From Bordetella parapertussis (GTDB lineage: Bacteria > Pseudomonadota > Gammaproteobacteria > Burkholderiales > SG8-41): a stretch of DNA of 9,017 bases. How positions within the stretch are numbered: position 1 is the first letter of the stretch; every line of letters begins with the position of its first letter. Position numbers and translations under genes: made by a program. The DNA lies in assembly GCA_945870465.1 (NCBI GenBank), contig CAMBSS010000162.1, positions 1-9,017 of the forward strand, written 5' to 3'. This document shows, in pieces, positions 1 through 6,219 of this stretch. Below the pieces are notes generated by a model. The model saw nothing but the letters and a program-made list of their open reading frames with translations. It did not search any database and was not told the DNA's origin.

Positions 1-249
1 AGGCCCGTTTGCGGGAACGGTGACGTGGCTCCCGTGATCGCGATGCGCCGCACGGCTCCCGTCTCCGCCCCAAAGGCAGGACCCTTTCGCCGAGATCCGG
101 GAGCTACAGGCCAAAACTCGTGCCAGCCCGAAGGGTTGCAGCCAGAATCTGCGATGGCCGCGTTGCTCGTCTTGCGAATACAATGAGTATTCGCTTCACC
201 GGGCGCCTTGCCCTCACCAATTCTGGCTGCAACGCACACGTGTTTCATT
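1..249. other. Leader region upstream of tesA, no supportable gene
   Basis: No gene can be defended here. The + strand frame starting at base 1 stays open to a TGA at 184-186 (61 codons, with an ATG at 43), but I do not recognise the product and it may be chance in GC-rich DNA or the tail of a gene outside the window. The 9-mer ggctcccgt occurs at 27-35 and 54-62, and its core gctcccg recurs inverted at 98-104. The right part holds the nested inverted repeat listed separately. A tesA promoter should lie here, but I see no convincing -35/-10 pair; tacaat at 179-184 resembles a -10 but sits inside a hairpin stem and has no well-spaced -35. Confidence 0.5.
135..233. repeat. Nested inverted repeat upstream of tesA
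   Basis: A perfect 14-bp inverted repeat (gttgcagccagaat at 135-148, attctggctgcaac at 220-233) encloses a second perfect hairpin: gcgaatac at 174-181 and gtattcgc at 187-194, with the five-base loop aatga. The segments between the two stems pair only partly. The right arm ends 16 bp before the tesA ATG. The outer arms are 71 bp apart, too far for an ordinary terminator, and no T-run follows. It could be a copy of a dispersed intergenic palindromic repeat or a structured leader; one copy cannot decide. The structure is seen directly; its role is unknown. Confidence 0.75.
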
Positions 250-885
250 ATGTTAGGCACTCTTAGAATCTTCCTTTTTCTTCTGCTGCTCAGTGCCGCC
301 GGCATCACGCACGCCACGGCAACCATACTCGTATTCGGCGACAGCATCTCCGCGGGCTACGGCCTGCCGCGTGACCAGGGCTGGGTCGATCTCCTGCGCG
401 CACGCCTCGTGCGCGAACATGCCGATTATATGGTGGTCAACGCCAGCGTGACCGGTGAAACAACCGTGGGTGGCAAAACTCACCTCGGCGCAGCGCTTAA
501 TCGGCATCAACCGCAGATCGTCATACTGGAACTCGGCGGCAACGATGGATTGCGCGGCACCCGCGTCGAAACCATACGCGCCAACCTCACCGCGATGATC
601 GCCGCGTGCCGCAAGCACGGCAGCCGGGTTCTGCTGGTCGGGATGCGCGTGCCACCCAACTATGGCAGCGATTACGAGCATAAGTTTCGTCTGGTTTATG
701 AAACAACGGCCAAAACCCAGCGCGTGCCACTGGTGCCTTTCCTGTTCGAGGGTTTCGCCGCCGATCGCACCATGTTTCAGTCCGATGGCATCCATCCGAC
801 TATCGACGCGCAGGAAAAAATGCTCGACAACATCTGGCCGCGGTTGCGTCCGCTGCTGACTTCACTGCCAGCCAAAAAACACTGA
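250..885 (+). CDS. tesA: Arylesterase / lysophospholipase TesA-like, SGNH (GDSL) hydrolase
   Basis: A 211-residue secreted esterase of the SGNH/GDSL family; E. coli TesA is a periplasmic thioesterase, protease I and lysophospholipase L1 of similar size. The hydrophobic stretch at residues 5-18 followed by Ala-rich sequence near 22-24 is a signal peptide. The mature start has block I, FGDSISAGYGL, with nucleophile Ser32. Gly69 in VTGETT (block II), GGND with Asn98 (block III) and DGIHP with Asp179 and His182 (block V) complete the catalytic set. I chose ATG 250 because it places the signal peptide at the N-terminus. The frame is also open to a TTG at 208, but that would add 14 residues before the signal peptide and run through the inverted repeat. 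No clear Shine-Dalgarno precedes ATG 250. The gene converges on selD with 12 bp between the stops and no visible terminator. Family is secure; the natural substrate is not. Confidence 0.93.
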   Translation: MLGTLRIFLFLLLLSAAGITHATATILVFGDSISAGYGLPRDQGWVDLLRARLVREHADYMVVNASVTGETTVGGKTHLGAALNRHQPQIVILELGGNDGLRGTRVETIRANLTAMIAACRKHGSRVLLVGMRVPPNYGSDYEHKFRLVYETTAKTQRVPLVPFLFEGFAADRTMFQSDGIHPTIDAQEKMLDNIWPRLRPLLTSLPAKKH

Positions 886-897
886 CGGCGGGCGAGT

Positions 898-1938
898 TCA
901 ACTCACGCTGATAGTCGGCGGACCGGCCTGCAGGGCGCCGATCTCACATGCGTAATTGAAGCCCTGCTGTTTGAATATCTCCAGCACGCGCTGTGCGCTC
1001 GCCCGATCGCAGGCCACCAGCAAACCGCCGCTGGTCTGCGGATCCGTCAGCATCTTTTTATGCCATTCGGGCGCGCCTGCAGGCAATTGGACATGGGGGC
1101 CTACGCTCGTCCAGTTGCGGTCCGAGGCGCCGGTTGCGTAGCCGTCCTGCGCCAGGTGCTTCGCCGCCGACAATATCGGCAACGCGTCAAAGCGTATGCC
1201 GGCATGCAACTTCGAGCCGCGGCAGATTTCGTGCAAATGCCCGAGCAGGCCAAAACCCGTCACGTCGGTCATTGCATGCACGCCGTCGATTTCGGCGAGC
1301 GCGATGCCGGCCGTATTGAGCTGGGTCGTGGACTCGATCATTTGCTGGTAGGCCTTGTCGCGCAACTCGCCTTTTTTCAGCGCCGCGCTCAATATTCCCA
1401 CCCCCAGCGCCTTGCCCAGGATCAGCACGTCGCCGGCCTGCGCGCGGTCATTACGCTTGATACGCGCCGGATGCACGATGCCCAGCGCGACCAGGCCATA
1501 GATAGGCTCCGGGTTGTCGATCGAGTGCCCGCCCGCAATCGGGATGCCGGCGGCTTCGCAGATGGATTGCCCGCCCGCCAGTATCTGCTGCATCGCCTCG
1601 ACCGGCAATTTGCCGATCGGCATGCCGACCAGCGCCAGTGCAAACAGCGGCTGCGCGCCCATCGCGTAGACGTCCGAGATCGCATTGGTCGCGGCGATGC
1701 GGCCAAAATCATACGGATCGTCGACTATCGGCAAAAAGAAATCAGTGGTCGCGACGATTGCCTGCTGATCGTTGATGCGATAGACCGCCGCGTCGTCGCT
1801 CGACTCGGTGCCGACAAGCAGGTTCGGATACGCACGTGCCAGCGGTATCTTGGACAGCAACTCCCCCAGCAACGCTGGCGGTAGTTTGCAGCCTCATCCG
1901 CCGCCGTGTGAGAATGCGGTCAGTTTGATTTTTTGCAT
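898..1938 (-). CDS. selD: Selenide, water dikinase (selenophosphate synthase), selenocysteine-containing
   Basis: SelD makes selenophosphate from selenide and ATP, the selenium donor for Sec-tRNA and for 2-selenouridine in tRNA. The frame from ATG 1938 to the stop at 898-900 gives 346 residues if the TGA at 1894-1896 is read as Sec; E. coli SelD has 347. The N-terminus reads MQKIKLTAFSHGGG, Sec15, GCKLPP; Sec15 aligns with catalytic Cys17 of E. coli, and Cys17 and Lys18 with its Cys19 and Lys20. Further conserved sites are DDAAVY (Asp49), TTDFF (Asp66), ATNAISD (Asp89), AGGHSI (135-140), MTDVTGFG (Asp225) and TSGGLL near the C-terminus; the Asp positions all lie two below the E. coli metal/ATP residues Asp51, 68, 91 and 227. 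A standard caller would begin at TTG 1872 and lose the glycine-rich catalytic loop. An in-frame ATG at 1956 would add MNDPID; neither start has a strong Shine-Dalgarno. Divergent from selU. Confidence 0.93.
1861..1884 (-). promoter_or_regulatory. Bacterial SECIS-like hairpin in selD mRNA
   Basis: In the selD mRNA, CCAGC (1878-1874) pairs with GCUGG (1870-1866) around the loop GUU. After a G-G mismatch, two further C-G pairs extend the stem toward 1861-1884. The stem begins on the 16th nucleotide after the UGA, and the loop's GU lies at 21-22. Bacterial SECIS elements sit within the coding sequence a short distance after the UGA and show a GU in the apical loop that SelB recognises, so position and loop both fit. 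The fold is by eye, without an energy calculation. Confidence 0.72.
1894..1896 (-). other. selD: In-frame UGA read as selenocysteine (Sec15 of SelD)
   Basis: On the minus strand this TGA interrupts an otherwise continuous SelD frame. The codons before it encode KLTAFSHGGG and those after it GCKLPPALLGELLSKIP, both typical of SelD. The TGA is at the position that is Cys or Sec across the family. A random nonsense mutation at exactly this codon, with intact sequence on both sides and a hairpin just downstream, is much less likely than recoding. Decoding needs SelB, tRNA-Sec (SelC) and SelA, none of which lies in this window. Confidence 0.92.
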
Positions 1939-1989
1939 GTCAATCGGATCGTTCATCGGCTCATTTTGCTTAACAAATTGCTTACTGAC
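1939..1989. promoter_or_regulatory. Divergent selD/selU start region
   Basis: Between the preferred selD start (1938) and the preferred selU start (1990) lie only 51 bp, which must serve both 5' ends unless promoters sit inside the coding regions. The stretch is AT-richer than its flanks and has a 7-base direct repeat, ttgctta, at 1966-1972 and 1978-1984, a 12-base period. This could be an operator or -35-like elements, but I cannot assign a full promoter on either strand. Confidence 0.35.
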
Positions 1990-3072
1990 TTGCGCACAAA
2001 ATCGCACACCGGCGACGTGGCCACCGTAGCACAACTCGCCGGGTTTGACGAGATTATCGACACGCGCTCCGAGTCGGAATTTGCCGAAGACCACATCCCG
2101 GGCGCAATCAACTGCCCGGTCCTGAACGACGCCGAGCGCGCGCGCGTCGGCACCATCTACAAACAGGAATCGCCTTTTGATGCCAAGAAACTCGGCGCCG
2201 CGCTGGTCAGCCGCAATATCGCAACGCATATCGACGCCACGTTTGCGCAGCGCCCGCGCGCGTGGCGTCCGCTCGTTTATTGCTGGCGCGGCGGCAGCCG
2301 CAGCAGCGCGCTAACGCACGTACTGCGGCAGGTGGGATGGCAGGCGGCGCAACTCGAAGGCGGTTACAAGACCTACCGGCGCGCGGTGATCGACGATCTT
2401 GAAGTGATGCCGCAACGTTACGACTGGCGCGTGGTGTGTGGGCTCACCGGCTCGGGCAAAAGCCGGTTGTTGCGCGCGCTGGCCCAGCAAGGCGCGCAGG
2501 TGCTCGATCTCGAAGCACTTGCCGCGCATCGCGGGTCGGTGCTCGGCAATCTGCCCAATGCACCGCAACCCGCGCAAAAAATGTTCGAGAGCCTGGTGTG
2601 GTCGGCCCTGCGCAGTTTTGACCTTGCAACACCCGTGTTCGTCGAAGCCGAAAGCAAGAAGATCGGCAATCTGCGCGTGCCGCAGACTTTGATCGCCGCC
2701 ATGTGGGAAAGCCACTGCGTCAGGCTGGAGGCGACGATTGAATTGCGCGTGGCCATGCTGATGAATGAATACCGGCACTTTGTCGCCGATGCCGCGTCTC
2801 TAGGCACCCAGCTCGATTGTCTCGCCACGCATTACGGGCGGGAAGAAATCGCATCCTGGAAAGCACTGGCCGATAGTGGACAGTGGAATACTCTGGTGCG
2901 CGAACTCCTCGAAATGCATTACGACCCGGCTTACACGCGCTCTACGCTAAAACATTATCCGCAATTGGCGCACAGCGAACACCTGGTCGTCGCGGCCAAT
3001 GAAGATTCCGCATTCGAGGCCGTCGCCGCGCAGTGCCTGGCAACGCTTTCCGCCAATAGCCGTGCGCGCTGA
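1990..3072 (+). CDS. selU: tRNA 2-selenouridine synthase SelU/MnmH
   Basis: SelU replaces the sulfur of 2-thiouridine at wobble position 34 of tRNA-Lys, -Glu and -Gln with selenium from SelD-made selenophosphate, via a geranylated intermediate. From TTG 1990 the protein has 360 residues; E. coli YbbB has 364. The N-terminal rhodanese domain starts around DEIIDTRS and carries LVYCWRGG with catalytic Cys98. A P-loop, GLTGSGKS (151-158), opens the C-terminal nucleotide-binding part, followed by LDLEALAAHRGS (172-183) and VEAESKKIG (218-226), family signatures. No in-frame ATG exists near the start: candidates are TTG 1933, 1966, 1978, 1990 and GTG 2017, none with a good ribosome site. TTG 1990 is chosen from family length and the expected short N-terminus; TTG 1933 would overlap selD's start. 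Function is confident, start uncertain. Confidence 0.9.
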   Translation: MRTKSHTGDVATVAQLAGFDEIIDTRSESEFAEDHIPGAINCPVLNDAERARVGTIYKQESPFDAKKLGAALVSRNIATHIDATFAQRPRAWRPLVYCWRGGSRSSALTHVLRQVGWQAAQLEGGYKTYRRAVIDDLEVMPQRYDWRVVCGLTGSGKSRLLRALAQQGAQVLDLEALAAHRGSVLGNLPNAPQPAQKMFESLVWSALRSFDLATPVFVEAESKKIGNLRVPQTLIAAMWESHCVRLEATIELRVAMLMNEYRHFVADAASLGTQLDCLATHYGREEIASWKALADSGQWNTLVRELLEMHYDPAYTRSTLKHYPQLAHSEHLVVAANEDSAFEAVAAQCLATLSANSRAR

Positions 3073-3122
3073 CGGGGTGCGCCGTGTAATTCGCCGCATT
3101 GCGTCGTCCCGCGGGTTGCGAA

Positions 3123-3131
3123 TGTTATACT
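3123..3131 (+). promoter_or_regulatory. Possible extended -10 promoter before arnT
   Basis: The sequence tgttatact matches an extended -10 element (TGn followed by TATACT, five of six to TATAAT). It lies in the 69-bp gap between selU and arnT and could start the arn transcript independently of selU. No -35 at standard spacing is evident. Predicted transcription start would be about 3137-3139, only a few bases before the TTG start at 3142, which would leave almost no leader; that makes the promoter or the start codon open to question. Confidence 0.35.
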
Positions 3132-3141
3132 TCCCCCCCAT

Positions 3142-4830
3142 TTGAGCAGTTCACCCACATCGTCCGGATCGAATACGGCCATACCCGCGCCAAGCGGATG
3201 GTGGCTGATGCTGCTTGTCGCAATGGTAATCTGGTGCGGCAACCTCGAATATCGCAAATTGTCGCTGTCCGACGAAGGCCGTTATTCGGAAATCCCGCGC
3301 TACATGGCGCAAAGCGGCGATTGGACCACCCCGCGCCTCAACGGCATCAAGTATTTCGAAAAGCCGCCGCTGCAGTACTGGGCGACAGCCGCGTCCTACC
3401 GCGTATTCGGCGAGCACAACTGGTCGGCGCGCCTGTGGCCGGCACTCACCGGATTTCTGGGGGTGCTGCTGATGTATTTCGTCGGCGCGCGGCTCTACGG
3501 CGCCACGGCAGGTCTCTATACGGCGCTGGTGCTTGGCAGCAGCGTCCTGTATTCCGCGCTCGCCCACATCCTTACGCTGGACATGGGGCTCGCATTTTTT
3601 CTCACGGTAGCATTGGCCGGCATCCTGCTGGGGCTCGATCCACGCGCCGATGCAAGGACGAACCGGCGCTGGATGCATGTGGCAGCTGCCGGGTGCGCGC
3701 TGGCCGCACTGAGTAAAGGACTGATAGGCATCGTCCTGCCCGGCGCCGTAGTCGTGCTCTATATATTGATCAAGCGCGATTTCGGACTGCTGCGCAAACT
3801 GCATCTCGTCACCGGCGGCCTGCTGTTCTTCGCGATTACGGCGCCGTGGTTTATCGCGGTATCGCTGGCCAATCCGGAGTTCGCGTGGTTCTTTTTCGTG
3901 CACGAGCACTTGCAGCGCTACACCTCGACCATCCATCAGCGCTACCAGCCGTGGTACTTTTTCGTCCCCATCCTGCTCGCCGGCATCCTGCCGTGGTTGC
4001 TCACGCTGATCGATGCGTTATGGAACGCGCGCAAGCAATTGAGCAAAAGCCGCGAGTTCGACCCCTTGCTGTTCGCCCTGTTATGGGCCGGTTTTATTTT
4101 TGCGTTCTTTTCCGCCTCCGGCTCCAAGCTGCCCTCCTACATCCTGCCGATTTTCCCCGCGCTGGCGCTCATCATCGGAGCGCGCCTGACAACCATCCGC
4201 GGGCGCACACTGGCATGGCAGCTTGCACCAGTGGCCGTACTGGCGACAGCGGGCTTGATCGCGACGCCATATACCGTCAGGCTGGCCTCGGCCAACATCC
4301 CGGCCGAACTGTATCTCGCGCAAATACCCTGGCTCTACGGCGCGGGCGCAACCCTTCTCATAGGCAGCGCCGCCGCCATCTTTTTCGCCTGGCGGGAACA
4401 CCTGAAGCATGCGATCGTCGCGTGCGCTTTTGCCGGACTTGCCACGACGCAGTTGCTGGTCATGAGCGAAGACGGCCTGTCGCCGGCGCATTCAACCTAT
4501 CATCTGGCACAAAAGCTCCAGCCGTACCTGAAACCCGACACGCCTTTTTACAGCGTGCGCACCTATGAGCAGACGCTGCCGTTTTACATCAAGCGCACGG
4601 TCACGCTGGTCGACTACCAGGACGAAATGGCTTACGGCATCAAGCAGGAACCCGCACTATGGGTGCCAACGCTCGCCGAATTCGTGCGCCGCTGGCGCAG
4701 CCACGAATACGCGCTGGCGGTGATGAGCCTGGAAGTTTTCGATGAATTGCAAAAAGCGCAACTGCCGATGCAGTTGGTCGCGCGCGATACCGAGCGCGTG
4801 TTTGTACGCACCAAAGGAGGAGCACCATGA
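3142..4830 (+). CDS. arnT: ArnT-like lipid A 4-amino-4-deoxy-L-arabinose transferase (GT-C glycosyltransferase)
   Basis: A 562-residue polytopic inner-membrane GT-C/PMT-type enzyme (E. coli ArnT 550) expected to move Ara4N from undecaprenyl phosphate to lipid A phosphates on the periplasmic face. The first membrane segment (about 20-35) is followed by SLSDEGRYSEIPR (Asp44, Glu45) and YFEKPPLQYW (Lys74), and later TLDMGL (Asp147). The spacings Asp44-Lys74 (30) and Asp44-Asp147 (103) equal those of the catalytic or binding residues I recall as Asp55, Lys85 and Asp158 of Cupriavidus ArnT. About a dozen hydrophobic segments follow, then a soluble C-terminal part from about 455. TTG 3142 is the only ATG/GTG/TTG between the selU stop and the first membrane segment; ATG 3208 would cut that segment. 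No Shine-Dalgarno is seen, and seven C's precede the start. Its last codons overlap the next start. The SMR, arnC, arnA and arnD neighbours support lipid A modification rather than protein mannosylation. Confidence 0.88.
   Translation: MSSSPTSSGSNTAIPAPSGWWLMLLVAMVIWCGNLEYRKLSLSDEGRYSEIPRYMAQSGDWTTPRLNGIKYFEKPPLQYWATAASYRVFGEHNWSARLWPALTGFLGVLLMYFVGARLYGATAGLYTALVLGSSVLYSALAHILTLDMGLAFFLTVALAGILLGLDPRADARTNRRWMHVAAAGCALAALSKGLIGIVLPGAVVVLYILIKRDFGLLRKLHLVTGGLLFFAITAPWFIAVSLANPEFAWFFFVHEHLQRYTSTIHQRYQPWYFFVPILLAGILPWLLTLIDALWNARKQLSKSREFDPLLFALLWAGFIFAFFSASGSKLPSYILPIFPALALIIGARLTTIRGRTLAWQLAPVAVLATAGLIATPYTVRLASANIPAELYLAQIPWLYGAGATLLIGSAAAIFFAWREHLKHAIVACAFAGLATTQLLVMSEDGLSPAHSTYHLAQKLQPYLKPDTPFYSVRTYEQTLPFYIKRTVTLVDYQDEMAYGIKQEPALWVPTLAEFVRRWRSHEYALAVMSLEVFDELQKAQLPMQLVARDTERVFVRTKGGAP
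4813..4820 (+). promoter_or_regulatory. Strong ribosome binding site for the SMR gene
   Basis: aaaggagg, near-perfect complement to the 3' end of 16S rRNA, stands six bases before ATG 4827. It is the clearest Shine-Dalgarno in the window, while neighbouring genes have weak ones. It lies inside the last codons of arnT and supports independent strong initiation of the small membrane protein at the 4-base overlap. Confidence 0.85.
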
Positions 4831-5198
4831 ACGCGATCAGTTTCTCGTTATTGCTGACCGGTGTGCTGCTCAACGCCGGCGCGCAACTCCTGCTCAAGGC
4901 CGGCACCAACAGCGTGGGCGTGTTCGAATTCAGCCGCGACAACATCATTCCGGTCGGCTGGAAACTCGCCACCGAGCCGCACATCATGGGCGGGCTCGGC
5001 TGCTACGTGATCAGCGTCGTGGTGTGGATCATGGCGCTGTCGCGCGTCGAGGTCAGCATCGCCTACCCGCTGCTGTCGATAGGCTACGTGGTCAACGCGA
5101 TCGCTGCCTACTACCTGTTCGGCGAAGCGGTAACGCCGATGCGGCTCACCGGCATTGCCATCATCATCGTCGGCGTGTGGATAGTCGCACGCTCCTAG
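4827..5198 (+). CDS. Small multidrug resistance (SMR)-type membrane protein, probable ArnE/ArnF-like flippase
   Basis: A 123-residue protein with four hydrophobic segments at about 4-24, 53-71, 75-97 and 104-121, the SMR/EamA fold of EmrE, ArnE (about 111 residues) and ArnF (about 128). The motif GAQLLLKAG after the first helix and SIAYPLLSIGYVVNAIAAYYLFGE in helix 3 (given in two parts: SIAYPLLSIG, then YVVNAIAAYYLFGE) are typical of the family. E. coli ArnE and ArnF act together to flip Ara4N-undecaprenyl phosphate to the periplasm. Here a single gene sits between arnT and arnC, so it may do this as a homodimer or have its partner elsewhere. It starts at ATG 4827, overlapping the arnT stop by four bases, behind a strong ribosome site. 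Flippase role is inferred from context; I leave the symbol blank because it cannot be assigned to E or F. Confidence 0.85.
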   Translation: MNAISFSLLLTGVLLNAGAQLLLKAGTNSVGVFEFSRDNIIPVGWKLATEPHIMGGLGCYVISVVVWIMALSRVEVSIAYPLLSIGYVVNAIAAYYLFGEAVTPMRLTGIAIIIVGVWIVARS

Positions 5199-5268
5199 GC
5201 GAATTACCCCAAGTCGACGCCAGGCCGGCGCATCGGTTACTATGCACATGAATTAGCTACAAAAACTC
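5199..5268. promoter_or_regulatory. 70-bp gap before arnC, possible weak promoter
   Basis: This is the first break in the arn gene run after the ATGA-coupled pair. tactat at 5238-5243 resembles a -10 box, but no -35 with good spacing is visible. A short GC stem (cgcc/ggcg, around 5219-5231) has no following T-run and is not a convincing terminator. The downstream genes can thus be read from upstream, perhaps with an internal promoter. Confidence 0.25.
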
Positions 5269-6219
5269 ATGGCTCAACCGATACTTTCAGTCATCATTCC
5301 GGTCTACAACGAAGAGCAGTCGCTGCCGTTGCTGTTCGCTCGCCTCTACCCCGCGCTCGACAAGCTCGGCGTCAGCTACGAAGTGCTGTTCGTCAACGAC
5401 GGCAGCCGCGACCGCTCGGCGGCGCTGCTGCGCGAGCAGTTCCAGCAGCGGCCTGACGTCACGCGGGTCGTCCTCTTCAGCGGTAATTTCGGCCAGCACA
5501 TGGCGATCGTCGCCGGCTTCGAGCATTGCCGCGGCAGCCGCGCCGTCACGCTGGACGCCGATCTGCAAAATCCGCCCGAAGAAATCGGCAAACTGCTGGC
5601 GGCGATGGACCAAGGCCATGATTATGTCGGGTCGATCCGCCAGGAGCGCCAGGATTCCGCTTTCCGCCGCCACGCATCGCGCGCCATGAACTGGATGCGC
5701 GAACGCATTACCCGCATCCGCATGACCGATCAGGGCTGCATGCTGCGCGCCTACGACCGCCACATCATCGACGCCATCAAGGCCAGCCATGAGGTCAATA
5801 CCTTCATTCCCGCGCTCGCCTACGCCTATGCCGGCAACCCGACGGAAATCGAGGTCGCGCACGAGCAACGCGCGGCCGGCGATTCGAAATATTCGCTCTA
5901 CAGCCTGATCCGGCTCAATTTCGACCTCGTCACTGGTTTTTCGATCGTGCCGCTGCAGGTGTTTTCGCTGCTCGGCATGTTCGTCGCCGTGATGTCGGTA
6001 CTGGCTTACATCGGCGTCATCATTCAGCGCTGGATCGATGCGGACAACATGCGCGAAGGCCTGATGGCGTTATGGGACCGCGACATCCTGCAGTTTTTCC
6101 TGACCGGCCTCGTCCTCTTCGGGTTGGGCCTGCTCGGCGAATACGTCGGCCGCATCTACCAGCAGGTGCGCAGTCGGCCACGTTACCTCGTGCAGGCAAT
6201 CCTGGAACGCAAGCAATGA
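5269..6219 (+). CDS. arnC: Undecaprenyl-phosphate 4-deoxy-4-formamido-L-arabinose transferase, ArnC-like (GT2)
   Basis: A 316-residue family 2 glycosyltransferase of the DPM1/ArnC type, expected to load 4-deoxy-4-formamido-L-arabinose from UDP onto undecaprenyl phosphate at the cytoplasmic face of the inner membrane. The GT-A domain starts with SVIIPVYNEEQSLP (7-20) and VNDGSRDRS (Asp44), and carries the metal-binding DAD at 96-98 in VTLDADLQNPPEE. Two membrane segments follow (about 228-252 and 274-295) with a basic C-terminal tail, the usual layout; E. coli ArnC has 322 residues. The last bases overlap the formyltransferase gene by four (ATGA). By sequence alone other polyprenyl-phosphate sugar transferases (GtrB-like) are possible; the flanking arnA- and arnD-type genes decide for ArnC. 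Confidence 0.88.
   Translation: MAQPILSVIIPVYNEEQSLPLLFARLYPALDKLGVSYEVLFVNDGSRDRSAALLREQFQQRPDVTRVVLFSGNFGQHMAIVAGFEHCRGSRAVTLDADLQNPPEEIGKLLAAMDQGHDYVGSIRQERQDSAFRRHASRAMNWMRERITRIRMTDQGCMLRAYDRHIIDAIKASHEVNTFIPALAYAYAGNPTEIEVAHEQRAAGDSKYSLYSLIRLNFDLVTGFSIVPLQVFSLLGMFVAVMSVLAYIGVIIQRWIDADNMREGLMALWDRDILQFFLTGLVLFGLGLLGEYVGRIYQQVRSRPRYLVQAILERKQ

Noticed and set aside
233..260. attC-like or integron recombination site, suggested by tgttaggcac near the tesA start
   Set aside because: A gttaggc core is present, but no matching inverse core or L/R boxes are found on the left side, and the bases are part of tesA codons 1-4.
886..897. Bidirectional terminator between tesA and selD
   Set aside because: The gap is only 12 bp and no GC stem with flanking T/A run was found around it.
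898..1872. SelD as a 324-residue protein starting at TTG 1872
   Set aside because: This start removes the glycine-rich loop and the catalytic Sec/Cys, and sits in the loop of the SECIS-like hairpin; the longer frame matches the family length.
1894..2229. A 111-codon minus-strand frame ending at the TGA 1894-1896
   Set aside because: Its last 14 codons are the true SelD N-terminus up to the Sec codon; the rest is antisense to selU with no family character. Not a separate gene.
3151..3936. Long minus-strand open frame opposite arnT
   Set aside because: Shadow of codon bias in GC-rich coding DNA; low-complexity R/Q/A-rich translation without recognisable domains, while the + strand frame is a clear membrane enzyme.
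6072..6215. N-terminal extension of the formyltransferase gene into arnC
   Set aside because: The extra 48 codons are arginine/proline-rich out-of-frame arnC sequence; ATG 6216 begins exactly at the conserved formyltransferase N-terminus and forms the ATGA overlap.
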